Positions 15,414 to 21,769 of a DNA stretch of 23,615 nt are shown piece after piece. The notes under the pieces were generated by a model. That model saw only the letters and a program-made list of their open reading frames with translations, ran no database searches and was not told where the DNA came from. Origin of the DNA: JAHFLV01 sp964367845 (GTDB lineage Bacteria > Patescibacteriota > Minisyncoccia > Phycocordibacterales > DATGWK01); NCBI GenBank assembly GCA_964367845.1, contig CAYIYW010000009.1:1-23615 (forward strand). The letters are read 5' to 3'. Numbering within the stretch: position 1 is the stretch's first letter; every line of letters begins with the position of its first letter. Position numbers and translations under genes: made by a program.

Positions 15414-16250
15414 TTATTTAAAAATTTTAGAAACAGCCGAAACAATCGGGTCACCCGAGACAATCGGAACAACACCGCAAAAGTGTTCAAGAATCATTTT
15501 AACCGAAGGCGACCGACCGCGAAGGAAACGCCTAGCTGAAAAAATATCCTCAAAAATTGAGGCGTCTATGTCCGCGAGCGCGGAGCCACTGCCATCCGCC
15601 AAAGGAATCTCCCCTTTTGTCGCGTTAACCTTGCCATCATACAAAACCAACTCAAGAGCATTTAAAAAACCTTCAGCCAAATTTTTGTCTTTCTCTTTTA
15701 TTATCGGTTCAAGAAGAGCCAAACGTTCTTGGATTGTGCCGGACAAAAACTTCGGCATTGAAGGTATTGGGGACGCCGAGGTTTGGGAACCAGAGTCAAT
15801 GGGAGCAGAGTCAATGGGAGCAGAGTCGGCGAATTCCGGCGCTGTTTGTCTTTTTCGCGGTTCAATGACATAAAAACGGGACAAAAGAGTCGGTAAAAAA
15901 ATCTCGGGGCTTCTGGCGCAAACGATAAAAATCGTGCCGGACATCGGTTCTTCAAAGAGTTTCAGAAGCGAATTCTGGGCTTCACTTTGAATTGACAAAA
16001 AAGATAGTAAAACCACCCGCCTCTCGCCGTTTGGCCTCGTATTTTGAATTTCTTTTATCTCTCTGGCGTCATCAATACCAATCGCTTCATACGAGCGCGA
16101 CCAAATGTCCGCCAATTCCAATTTCCCGGCTGAAACCTTTTCCCGAAGGAACAGCCGAAGCTCATTGTAGTGCGCATTGTGGTCGCCGATAATCAAAAAA
16201 GCGTGGTGACTCGGATTTTCAAGCAAATTTCTCAATTCACTAATTACCAT
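15414..16250 (-). CDS. DNA polymerase III delta'-like clamp-loader subunit lacking a P-loop
   Basis: The 278-residue protein aligns by eye with the AAA+ domain of DnaX/HolB clamp-loader subunits: IGIDDAREIKEIQNTRP, then RRVVLLSFLSIQSEAQNSLLKLFEEP, then TIFIVCARSPEIFLPTLLSRF. These correspond to the helix bundle, the Walker B/sensor region and the SRC segment, here SRF. The position of the Walker A motif reads IIGDHNAHYNE with no GxxGxGKT, so it should not bind ATP, as in classical delta' subunits. A zinc module is also absent. The C-terminal half is less conserved and has a 15-bp in-frame repeat (SAPID). A perfect extended -10 sits 9 bp before the ATG. It is probably cotranscribed with the hydrolase-like gene. 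Confidence 0.75.
   Translation of the reverse strand: MVISELRNLLENPSHHAFLIIGDHNAHYNELRLFLREKVSAGKLELADIWSRSYEAIGIDDAREIKEIQNTRPNGERRVVLLSFLSIQSEAQNSLLKLFEEPMSGTIFIVCARSPEIFLPTLLSRFYVIEPRKRQTAPEFADSAPIDSAPIDSGSQTSASPIPSMPKFLSGTIQERLALLEPIIKEKDKNLAEGFLNALELVLYDGKVNATKGEIPLADGSGSALADIDASIFEDIFSARRFLRGRSPSVKMILEHFCGVVPIVSGDPIVSAVSKIFK
15791..15820 (-). repeat. In-frame 15-bp direct repeat in the delta'-like gene
   Basis: Two exact adjacent copies of CAGAGTCAATGGGAG on the plus strand (15791-15805, 15806-15820), followed by a partial third copy, encode SAPID-SAPID in the linker after the AAA+ core. The unit length keeps the reading frame. Confidence 0.88.
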
Positions 16251-16259
16251 GTTCCGCCG

Positions 16260-16268
16260 ATTATATCA
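16260..16268 (-). promoter_or_regulatory. Extended -10 promoter for the delta'-like gene
   Basis: TGA-TATAAT, a consensus extended -10, lies on the minus strand 9 bp before the ATG at 16250. Transcription should begin 2-3 bases before the start codon, giving an essentially leaderless mRNA. The promoter follows directly after the terminator of the putative RNA gene, so the two are separate units. Confidence 0.7.
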
Positions 16269-16282
16269 CCGATGAAAGTATG

Positions 16283-16332
16283 AAAAAACTCCGCGACTAC
16301 TACCCTTGTGAGAGGTGATTATCGCGGAGTTT
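16283..16332 (-). terminator. Strong intrinsic terminator of the putative RNA gene
   Basis: On the minus strand AAACTCCGCGA (16322-16332) pairs perfectly over 11 bp with TCGCGGAGTTT (16286-16296), and the T-run extends to 16283. The 25-nt loop is long for a terminator and may fold further. The run of T directly after a GC-rich stem is typical of Rho-independent termination toward lower coordinates. Confidence 0.85.
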
Positions 16333-16624
16333 CAGGTTATTCCTCGGAAAATGTCGTCATGTGAGACGACAGGCGCTACGTGGTGGTGGCAAGCTATGGC
16401 GCGACTGCGCCTTGTCCGGGGTGTCTTCACGACACCATCTGGACCGGTGATTATGCTTATGTCATCACGCATGCTTCCATCTCGCCTGATTTCCGAAGAA
16501 CCTCCTTTCTCTAGAAGATGATTTGGACATTCCGATCCGGGTCCCATCTGGGGAACGCTATCTTCCCGACACCTACAAGGCGTCGGGGGAACTGTCCCAC
16601 TCACCTTCCAAAGTTCTGCTTCCG
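16283..16624 (-). ncRNA. Putative structured non-coding RNA, about 340 nt, unidentified
   Basis: This interval lies between mreB copy 2 and the delta'-like gene. It has a TTGACA-17-TAGCAT promoter placed to start transcription near 16624 and a strong terminator ending at 16283. Perfect or near-perfect hairpins fill it: 16565-16587 (9 bp), 16414-16444 (4 + 6 bp with an internal loop), 16398-16411 (5 bp, 4-nt loop), 16352-16371 (7 bp) and the terminator stem. I looked for tmRNA (T-arm, tag frame), RNase P (P4 core), SRP and 6S signatures and found none. A 90-codon frame starting with GTG at 16604 spans it but looks incidental. The RNA-gene call is inferred from promoter, terminator and structure only. 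Confidence 0.62.
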
Positions 16625-16630
16625 ATAGAA

Positions 16631-16659
16631 ATGCTACGCCCGACGATTTTTGGTGTCAA
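16631..16659 (-). promoter_or_regulatory. Proximal promoter of the putative RNA gene
   Basis: Minus strand: TTGACA (16654-16659), 17-bp spacer, TAGCAT (16631-16636). The -35 is perfect and the -10 matches four of six positions. The predicted start is near 16624. Confidence 0.65.
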
Positions 16660-16670
16660 CTAATTTCAGC

Positions 16671-16699
16671 CACATAAAACATAACGCAGATTGTGTCAA
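16671..16699 (-). promoter_or_regulatory. Distal promoter upstream of the putative RNA gene
   Basis: Minus strand: TTGACA (16694-16699), 17-bp spacer, TATGTG (16671-16676). The -35 and flanks repeat exactly as AGTTGACAC 40 bp from the proximal copy. These are either tandem promoters or paired regulator sites. It starts 15 bp after the mreB stop codon. Confidence 0.5.
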
Positions 16700-16713
16700 C
16701 TTATTTTGGGCAT

Positions 16714-17727
16714 TTATTTTTTAGACAAAATTGTTTTTTTATAAACATTCAAATGTTCCAAAGCGATGCCCGTTCCGTTCACCACGCAAAACAGCGCGTC
16801 TTTGGCGAGAACCGCCTTTACTCCCGTCCGGCGAAAAACAAGCTCGGGCAGATTCCGAAGTTGGGATGAACCGCCGGTCATGATAATGCCTCGGTCAATA
16901 ATGTCGGAAGCCAACTCCGGCGGAGTTTCCTGGAAAACATCCTTGATGGCTTTTATCATTTCACGAAGCTCCTTCGTGATTGCCTTGGTGATTTCATTTG
17001 TTCTGACCTCAATGGAACGCGGCAGACCAGTAATAAAGTCGCGACCTTTTATGGTCAACGACAGTTCCTCCTCAAGCGGAATGGCCGAACCGATTTTGAT
17101 TTTTACTTCCTCGGCGGTTTTGTCGCCGATTGCCAGATTAAATGTCTTTTTGATGTAATCGGCGATGGCGTAGTCAATTTTGTTGCCGGCGCACTTTACG
17201 GATTTTGCCGAGACGATACCGCCGAGAGAAATGACGGCGATGTCAGTCGTGCCGCCGCCGATGTCCACGACCATATGTCCAACCGCTTCTTGAATGGGAA
17301 TCCCGGCGCCAATAGCGGCCAGAATCGGCTCTTTGACGACATAAGCATTTTTGGCGCCGGCCTTGATGGCGGCTTCAATGACCGCCCGGCGTTCGGTTGA
17401 AGTAATTCCGGCCGGAACGGAAATAATCACATCCGGCTTAAAGATATTGTATTTACCAAGAGCTTTGCCGATATAGTAACGAAGCATCGCCTCGGCAATC
17501 CGGTAGTCGGCAATCACGCCATCTTTCATCGGTCGGTAGGCGATGATATTGTCCGGGGTCTTGCCAATCATTTCTTTGGCTTCAATGCCGATAGCCATGA
17601 TTTGATTGTCTTCCTCGGAAACGGCCACAACGGACGGCTCGTTCAGAACTATGCCCTTGCCGGGCACATAAACAAGCGTACTGGTCGTACCGAGGTCAAT
17701 ACCAAGTTTTTTTGAGAAAAATGCCAT
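16714..17727 (-). CDS. mreB: MreB/Mbl-family actin homologue (second copy)
   Basis: This 337-residue protein keeps the full MreB nucleotide-binding set: KLGIDLGTTSTLVYV (residues ~6-20), LNEPSVVAV, VVDIGGGTTDIAVISLGG and MTGGSSQLRNL. It differs from the copy at 10485-11546 in many positions (for example EEDNQIMAIGIEAKEMIGKTP against KTGRVVAIGKEAKQMLGRTP). It stands alone, with no mreC/D. I chose ATG 17727 over ATG 17739 because the latter overlaps the -10 box of its own promoter and could not be in the transcript. It may act like Mbl or MreBH in a second filament system; that role is inference. Confidence 0.94.
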   Translation of the reverse strand: MAFFSKKLGIDLGTTSTLVYVPGKGIVLNEPSVVAVSEEDNQIMAIGIEAKEMIGKTPDNIIAYRPMKDGVIADYRIAEAMLRYYIGKALGKYNIFKPDVIISVPAGITSTERRAVIEAAIKAGAKNAYVVKEPILAAIGAGIPIQEAVGHMVVDIGGGTTDIAVISLGGIVSAKSVKCAGNKIDYAIADYIKKTFNLAIGDKTAEEVKIKIGSAIPLEEELSLTIKGRDFITGLPRSIEVRTNEITKAITKELREMIKAIKDVFQETPPELASDIIDRGIIMTGGSSQLRNLPELVFRRTGVKAVLAKDALFCVVNGTGIALEHLNVYKKTILSKK

Positions 17728-17737
17728 GCGGATACAC

Positions 17738-17767
17738 ATAATACGGTTTTTCGCGACACTTTACCAA
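17738..17767 (-). promoter_or_regulatory. Promoter of the second mreB
   Basis: Minus strand: TTGGTA (17762-17767), 18-bp spacer, TATTAT (17738-17743). The -10 is 10 bp before ATG 17727, so the leader would be only about 3 nt. It is divergent from the murA promoter in the same short intergenic region. Confidence 0.62.
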
Positions 17768-17788
17768 TAGAGAGATAAGCCGTTTCTG

Positions 17789-17797
17789 TGTTATATT
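17789..17797 (+). promoter_or_regulatory. Extended -10 promoter of the murA-like gene
   Basis: TGT-TATATT ends one base before the ATG at 17799. Transcription should begin near 17804, which excludes that ATG and makes ATG 17811 the start codon, with a leader of about 7 nt. No clear -35 is present. Confidence 0.55.
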
Positions 17798-17810
17798 AAT
17801 GCCAATTAAT

Positions 17811-19136
17811 ATGGACTCTAAAGCGATAAACATCAAGATTGAGGGCGGTCACAAGCTCCACGGCACGGTCGTTACCAAAACGTCAAAAAACGGAGCCATG
17901 GGTCTATTGGCCGCCTCCCTGCTGAATCGCGGCAAAACAACGCTAAAACAGATTCCAAAAATTGAAGAGGTTTTTAGAATCATAGAGGTTTTCCAAAGCA
18001 TCGGAGTATCCGTGAATTGGGTCGGCGTTGACGGCAATGACCTTGAAATTATCCCGCCCGAAAAATTTTTGATGGAAAACCTTGATGTCGTTGCGGCCGA
18101 AAAAACTCGCAGTGTCATTATGCTCATTGGCCCACTGATTCATTTTCTTAAAAAATTCAAACTGCCACAAGCCGGCGGTTGCAAACTCGGCTCCAGAACT
18201 GTCAAACCGCACTTGTTCGCTCTGGAGAAACTTGGGGTAAACATCAAGACCACCAAGAACTTCTACGAAGTAAAAGTCGGCGCGCTCCGGCCGAGCGAAA
18301 TTATCCTCTATGAAGCCGGCGACACCGTCACGGAAAACATCATTATCGCTGCGGCCGGCATTCCCGGCACGACAGTCATCAAGTACGCCTCGGCCAACTA
18401 CATGGGACAGGAGGTTTGTTTTTTTCTTGAAAAACTGGGCGTCAAAATTGAAGGCATCGGCACGACTACGATTACCGTTCACGGAAAGGAAAATATGAAT
18501 TCACCGGTGATTTATGAGGTGAGCGAAGACCCGATTGAGTCAATGTTTTTCTTGACCGCGGCTATCGTTACCAAGTCAAACATTACGATTGAACGCTGTC
18601 CGATTGAATTTCTTGAAATTGAGCTGTTGAAATTGGAAAAGATGGGTTTTAAGTATAAAATTCTTAAAAAATATCTGGCGCGCAACGAGCGAACTCAACT
18701 CGTGGACATAAAGACATTCCCGTCCAAACTCACGGCTCTGGAGGAAAAAATTGAAACCAAACCGTATCCGGGTTTAAACATTGACAACCTGCCGTTTTTC
18801 GCCGTCATCGCCACTCAAACCAAAGGCACGACTTTCATTCATGACTGGGTGTACGAAAAAAGGGCCATTCAGTACAAGGAACTTGACAAGCTCGGCGCCG
18901 ACACTCTTCTGGCCGACCCGCATCGCATATATATCACCGGGCCGACCAAATTAAAAGCCGCCGAGGTTATCTGCCCGCCGGCCCTTCGTCCGGCCGCCAT
19001 TATTCTTATCGGTATGCTCGGCGCTGAAGGCATTTCGGTCTTGCGAAATATTTACAGCATCAATCGTGGATATGAGGACATAATCAGACGATTGAACAAC
19101 CTTGGCGCCAAAATTGAGATTCTTAAGGATTTTTAA
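17811..19136 (+). CDS. murA: UDP-N-acetylglucosamine 1-carboxyvinyltransferase-like (MurA family)
   Basis: MurA transfers enolpyruvate from PEP to UDP-GlcNAc, the first committed step of peptidoglycan synthesis. The 441-residue protein is divergent but keeps the residues expected of a working enzyme: K-N in TKTSKNGAM (residues 26-27), the Arg of EKTRSVIML (100), the catalytic Cys in AGGCKLGSR (124), Asp in PGLNIDNLP (325), Arg in YEKR (351) and Arg in ALRPAA (393). The general alpha/beta EPSP-synthase-like repeat pattern is visible. It is slightly longer than E. coli MurA (419 aa), with extra sequence around residues 280-315. It is divergent from mreB copy 2 and followed after two bases by a long hairpin. 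The start was set by the promoter. Confidence 0.87.
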   Translation: MDSKAINIKIEGGHKLHGTVVTKTSKNGAMGLLAASLLNRGKTTLKQIPKIEEVFRIIEVFQSIGVSVNWVGVDGNDLEIIPPEKFLMENLDVVAAEKTRSVIMLIGPLIHFLKKFKLPQAGGCKLGSRTVKPHLFALEKLGVNIKTTKNFYEVKVGALRPSEIILYEAGDTVTENIIIAAAGIPGTTVIKYASANYMGQEVCFFLEKLGVKIEGIGTTTITVHGKENMNSPVIYEVSEDPIESMFFLTAAIVTKSNITIERCPIEFLEIELLKLEKMGFKYKILKKYLARNERTQLVDIKTFPSKLTALEEKIETKPYPGLNIDNLPFFAVIATQTKGTTFIHDWVYEKRAIQYKELDKLGADTLLADPHRIYITGPTKLKAAEVICPPALRPAAIILIGMLGAEGISVLRNIYSINRGYEDIIRRLNNLGAKIEILKDF

Positions 19137-19138
19137 TG

Positions 19139-19211
19139 TTCATTCGCAGGCAAACAATCTTCTTCTGGGCACCCTTTGGCCCATTCAGAAGATTGTTTGC
19201 CTGCGAATGAA
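19139..19211. repeat. Long perfect hairpin after murA, member 3 of the conserved-loop family
   Basis: Perfect 25-bp arms (19139-19163, 19187-19211) enclose a 23-nt loop carrying GGGCACCCTTTGGCCCATTC. It starts 2 bp after the murA stop. There is no T-run after the stem on the plus strand, so simple termination is doubtful. A partial extra copy of the right arm, AGAAGATTGTTTGC plus flanks, recurs at 19222-19240 with a period of 35 bp, close to the priA start. Confidence 0.85.
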
Positions 19212-19256
19212 CTCTAGAGTCAGAAGATTGTTTGCGTGCCACTGAATCCTAAAAAC

Positions 19257-21140
19257 ATGAAAATTGTCGACATTATCCCAATCAGTCGAGGAATCAATAA
19301 AAACACTTTAAGCTATTTTACGATTCACGACATTTCGGCCGGAGCGATTGTGAAAGTCCCCGTCCGCGGGCGAACAATAAACGCGCTGGTAGTTTCAAGT
19401 CGTCCGGCGGAAGAATCTCGACTTGAACTCAAAAACTCCGCTTTTTCCTTCAAAAAAACTTCTTCTATCGTTTCTCAAGACCTTTTGTCGGCTCCATACA
19501 TGGCGGCGGCAAAAAGGTCTGCGGATTTCCATGCGGCCTCTCTCGGCAGTTTGCTTTTTTCCATTGTCCCGAAAATCGTCCTTGAAAACGCCAAAGGTCT
19601 CGCAACCGCAAAAGCCCCGGAGCGAAAACCGGAGTCATTGCACGGAGCGATACTCCAGACCGACGACGATGAACGTTTTTCCAATTATCGGTCTTTGGTT
19701 CGGGAAGAATTCGCCAAGGGAAAATCGGTTTTTTTGTGTCTGCCGACAACCAGCGACATAAGAAGAGCGGAAAAATTACTTGAAAAAGGCATTGCCGAGT
19801 ATTCCTATATTTTCCACGGCCTGACCAAAAAGAAGGACTTTATATCCAGCTGGAACGCTCTGGCTCGCGAGCCACACCCGGTTTTTATCATCGGCATCGG
19901 CCAGTTTCTTTGTGTCCCCCGCCACGACATCGGCACAATTATCGTAGAGCGCGAAAGTTCTCGGACATATAAAAGTCAAACAAGACCTTATACCGACCTT
20001 AGACATTTTGCCGAAATGTACGCCAAAGAAACCGGCGCAAAAATAATTTTCGGAGACACTTTGCTCCGAACGGAAACCGTCTGGCGATACCGCGAAGACG
20101 AGCTCCGAGAAATCGTTCCGCCGTCTCTGCGAGTTCAAACTTCCGCCGAGTCGCAAGTCATTGACATGCGAAAAACTCGCGAGTCCGAGGCGAAATTTGA
20201 CCCGATTTCCCCGGCTTTGGCGGAAATTATCAAGAACAGCCGCGAGCGGAGCGAGCGTTTGGTTCTTTTTGCCAGCCGCCGAGGCCTCTCCCCCGTTACT
20301 CTCTGCGCCGATTGCGGAACAATCGTGGCCTGCAAGCGGTGTCGGGCGCCGATTGTTCTCCACAGCAAAGCCAACGAACGGTTTTTCCTTTGTCATCGCT
20401 GTGGCGAGAAAAGAGACGCCAATGAAAAATGTGTCTCCTGCACCGGCTGGCGACTCAAAACCTTGGGAGTCGGGATTGAACTTGTGGCGGACGAGATAAG
20501 AGAAAAATTTTCCGCTCTCAATGTCCAACAGCTGGATTCAGACACAGTAAAAACTCATGCCCAAGCGTTGGCAATCAGCAAAAAATTTTACGATTCTCCC
20601 GGCGGAATTTTGCTTGGGACAGAAATGGCTCTCCTTTATCTGGACCAAAAGGTTGAGAATGTCGCCGTGGTTTCCATAGATTCAATGTTCGGCATGCCTG
20701 ATTTTCGGATACGAGAAAAAATTCTTTCAATTTTGATTCGCTTGCGAGCATTGGCCCAAAAAAAATTCCTGATTCAAACCCGAAATATCGCCGAACCGGT
20801 TTTCAATTTTGCCGAAAAAGGCAACCTCATAGATTTTTACAAACAAGAGCTTCAGGACAGAGAAACATTTGATTACCCGCCGTTTACAATCCTGATAAAA
20901 ATTTCGCTCTCCGGAGAAAAAAGGAATGTTCAGGAATCAATGCAGAACTTTGCAAGCTCGCTTCAGGAATACAATGTTAATCTCTATCCGGCCTTTACGC
21001 CTTTCGGAGGCGGTGTTTACACTATGCACGCCCTCGTAAAAATCGGTCGGGCGCGCTGGGTGGAAAACAATCTTTACGAAAAGTTGCGGGCGCTGCCACC
21101 GTCATTTTCCATTGCCGTTGACCCAGAGAACATTTTGTAA
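19257..21140 (+). CDS. priA: PriA-like primosomal protein N', ATPase motifs lost
   Basis: PriA restarts stalled forks and normally is a 3'-5' DEAH helicase. This 627-residue protein has the overall PriA layout: an N-terminal DNA-binding domain (VKVPVRGRTINALVV near residues 32-46), a helicase-like core, and the zinc cluster with four CxxC pairs (CADC, CKRC, CHRC, CVSC; residues ~350-395). The nucleotide motifs are gone. The Walker A region reads ILQTDDDERFSN (~132-143), the DEEH box reads IIVERESS (~228-235), GSATPS is GDTLLR, and the QVAGRAGR motif VI is IRLRALAQ. The frame is intact, so it looks like a non-catalytic scaffold, as described for actinobacterial PriA. I preferred ATG 19257 to the GTG at 19236, which sits in a repeated arm. 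Confidence 0.86.
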   Translation: MKIVDIIPISRGINKNTLSYFTIHDISAGAIVKVPVRGRTINALVVSSRPAEESRLELKNSAFSFKKTSSIVSQDLLSAPYMAAAKRSADFHAASLGSLLFSIVPKIVLENAKGLATAKAPERKPESLHGAILQTDDDERFSNYRSLVREEFAKGKSVFLCLPTTSDIRRAEKLLEKGIAEYSYIFHGLTKKKDFISSWNALAREPHPVFIIGIGQFLCVPRHDIGTIIVERESSRTYKSQTRPYTDLRHFAEMYAKETGAKIIFGDTLLRTETVWRYREDELREIVPPSLRVQTSAESQVIDMRKTRESEAKFDPISPALAEIIKNSRERSERLVLFASRRGLSPVTLCADCGTIVACKRCRAPIVLHSKANERFFLCHRCGEKRDANEKCVSCTGWRLKTLGVGIELVADEIREKFSALNVQQLDSDTVKTHAQALAISKKFYDSPGGILLGTEMALLYLDQKVENVAVVSIDSMFGMPDFRIREKILSILIRLRALAQKKFLIQTRNIAEPVFNFAEKGNLIDFYKQELQDRETFDYPPFTILIKISLSGEKRNVQESMQNFASSLQEYNVNLYPAFTPFGGGVYTMHALVKIGRARWVENNLYEKLRALPPSFSIAVDPENIL

Positions 21141-21153
21141 CATCGTCTCCATG

Positions 21154-21204
21154 CGCAAAAGGTTCTTTCGGGGCGCCCTTTGGCCAATTCAGAAACCTTT
21201 TGCG
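21154..21204. repeat. Hairpin after priA, member 4 of the conserved-loop family
   Basis: Arms of 13-14 bp with one bulged base (21154-21166, 21191-21204) enclose a 24-nt loop carrying GGGGCGCCCTTTGGCCAATTC-like sequence (21170-21190). It starts 13 bp after the priA stop. Its right arm overlaps the -35 of the putative def promoter, so folding or protein binding here could affect def-fmt transcription. Confidence 0.75.
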
Positions 21205-21229
21205 TCCGAAGGCAATCTTGCGATATGAT
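21200..21229 (+). promoter_or_regulatory. Promoter of def-fmt
   Basis: TTGCGT (21200-21205), 18-bp spacer, TATGAT (21224-21229). The -10 matches five of six positions and lies 9 bp before the def ATG at 21239, predicting a leader of about 2-3 nt. The -35 matches mainly in TTG. Confidence 0.55.
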
Positions 21230-21238
21230 GGTTTAACT

Positions 21239-21769
21239 ATGGTCAGAATTTACACAAAAGACGAACCGGTTCTGCGAAAGACAGCCACGGCAATCCCGAC
21301 TGATGAAATCCGGAGTCAAAAAATCCAAGGCGTAATCGCTGACATGAAACAGGCCCTCGTTGCACAAGACGACGGCGTGGCTATTTGCGCGCCTCAAATC
21401 GGCCAGAGTTTGAGGATTTTTGTGATATCCGGCAGAATACTTGGCGATTTAGCCGCTGACGAAATCGGCAAAGAAGCGCCCGAAATCCCCGACCGGGTTT
21501 TTATTAACCCTGAAATTGTAAAAATTTCGCAAAAAACCGAGTGGTTAGATGAAGGTTGTTTGAGTCTTCGTTACTTGTACGGCAAGGTCAGACGAGCCAC
21601 AAAAGCCAAAGTTAGAGCATACGATGAACGCGGTAAACGCTTTGAGCTCGGCGGTTCAGGCCTCTTGGCCCAGATATTTCAGCATGAAATTGACCATTTG
21701 GAAGGCGTAATTTTCACCGATAAAGCCAAGGACGTTAAAGATATTCCGCCGACGACGGAAAATTCATGA
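21239..21769 (+). CDS. def: Peptide deformylase
   Basis: Deformylase removes the N-formyl group from nascent proteins. The 176-residue product has all three metal-site motifs: GVAICAPQIG (motif 1; the usual wording is GxGxAAPQ), DEGCLSLR (motif 2, Cys ligand) and QHEIDHLEG (motif 3, two His ligands and catalytic Glu). The region between motifs 1 and 2 has a slightly longer acidic stretch (LGDLAADEIGKEAPEIPDR). I used ATG 21239; the open frame extends to a TTG at 21200, but the promoter lies in that stretch. The stop overlaps the fmt start by 4 bp, so the formylation and deformylation enzymes are coupled. Confidence 0.96.
   Translation: MVRIYTKDEPVLRKTATAIPTDEIRSQKIQGVIADMKQALVAQDDGVAICAPQIGQSLRIFVISGRILGDLAADEIGKEAPEIPDRVFINPEIVKISQKTEWLDEGCLSLRYLYGKVRRATKAKVRAYDERGKRFELGGSGLLAQIFQHEIDHLEGVIFTDKAKDVKDIPPTTENS

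Noticed and set aside
15413..15490. Longer start for the hydrolase-like protein (26 extra residues)
   Set aside because: It would overlap the delta'-like gene by 77 bp and adds a Arg/Leu/Phe-rich stretch atypical for the family; the TAA-C-ATG junction at 15412 matches that between rsmH and the ftsL-like gene.
16283..16310. T-box-like string ACAAGGGTAGTAGTCGCGG on the minus strand
   Set aside because: It resembles the T-box consensus AGGGTGGTACCGCG, but the tRNA-binding TGGN is TAGT, the segment lies in the 3' side of the terminator rather than upstream of it, and no aminoacyl-tRNA synthetase or amino-acid gene follows.
16332..16604. 90-codon open frame (GTG start) inside the putative RNA region
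   Set aside because: Its content (many Arg, His and Cys, no recognisable domain) follows from strong GC hairpins, it needs a GTG start without a Shine-Dalgarno, and its stop codon falls right at the terminator stem. Structured RNA explains the region better, though a dual-function RNA is not excluded.
16283..16624. tmRNA, RNase P RNA, SRP RNA or 6S RNA
   Set aside because: No T-arm, tag frame or CCA end, no P4 core sequences, no SRP tetraloop signature and no single long 6S-type hairpin were seen on either strand.
19257..21140. priA as a pseudogene
   Set aside because: The frame is uninterrupted, the zinc cysteines and core hydrophobic pattern are intact, and similar ATPase-less PriA proteins exist in other lineages.
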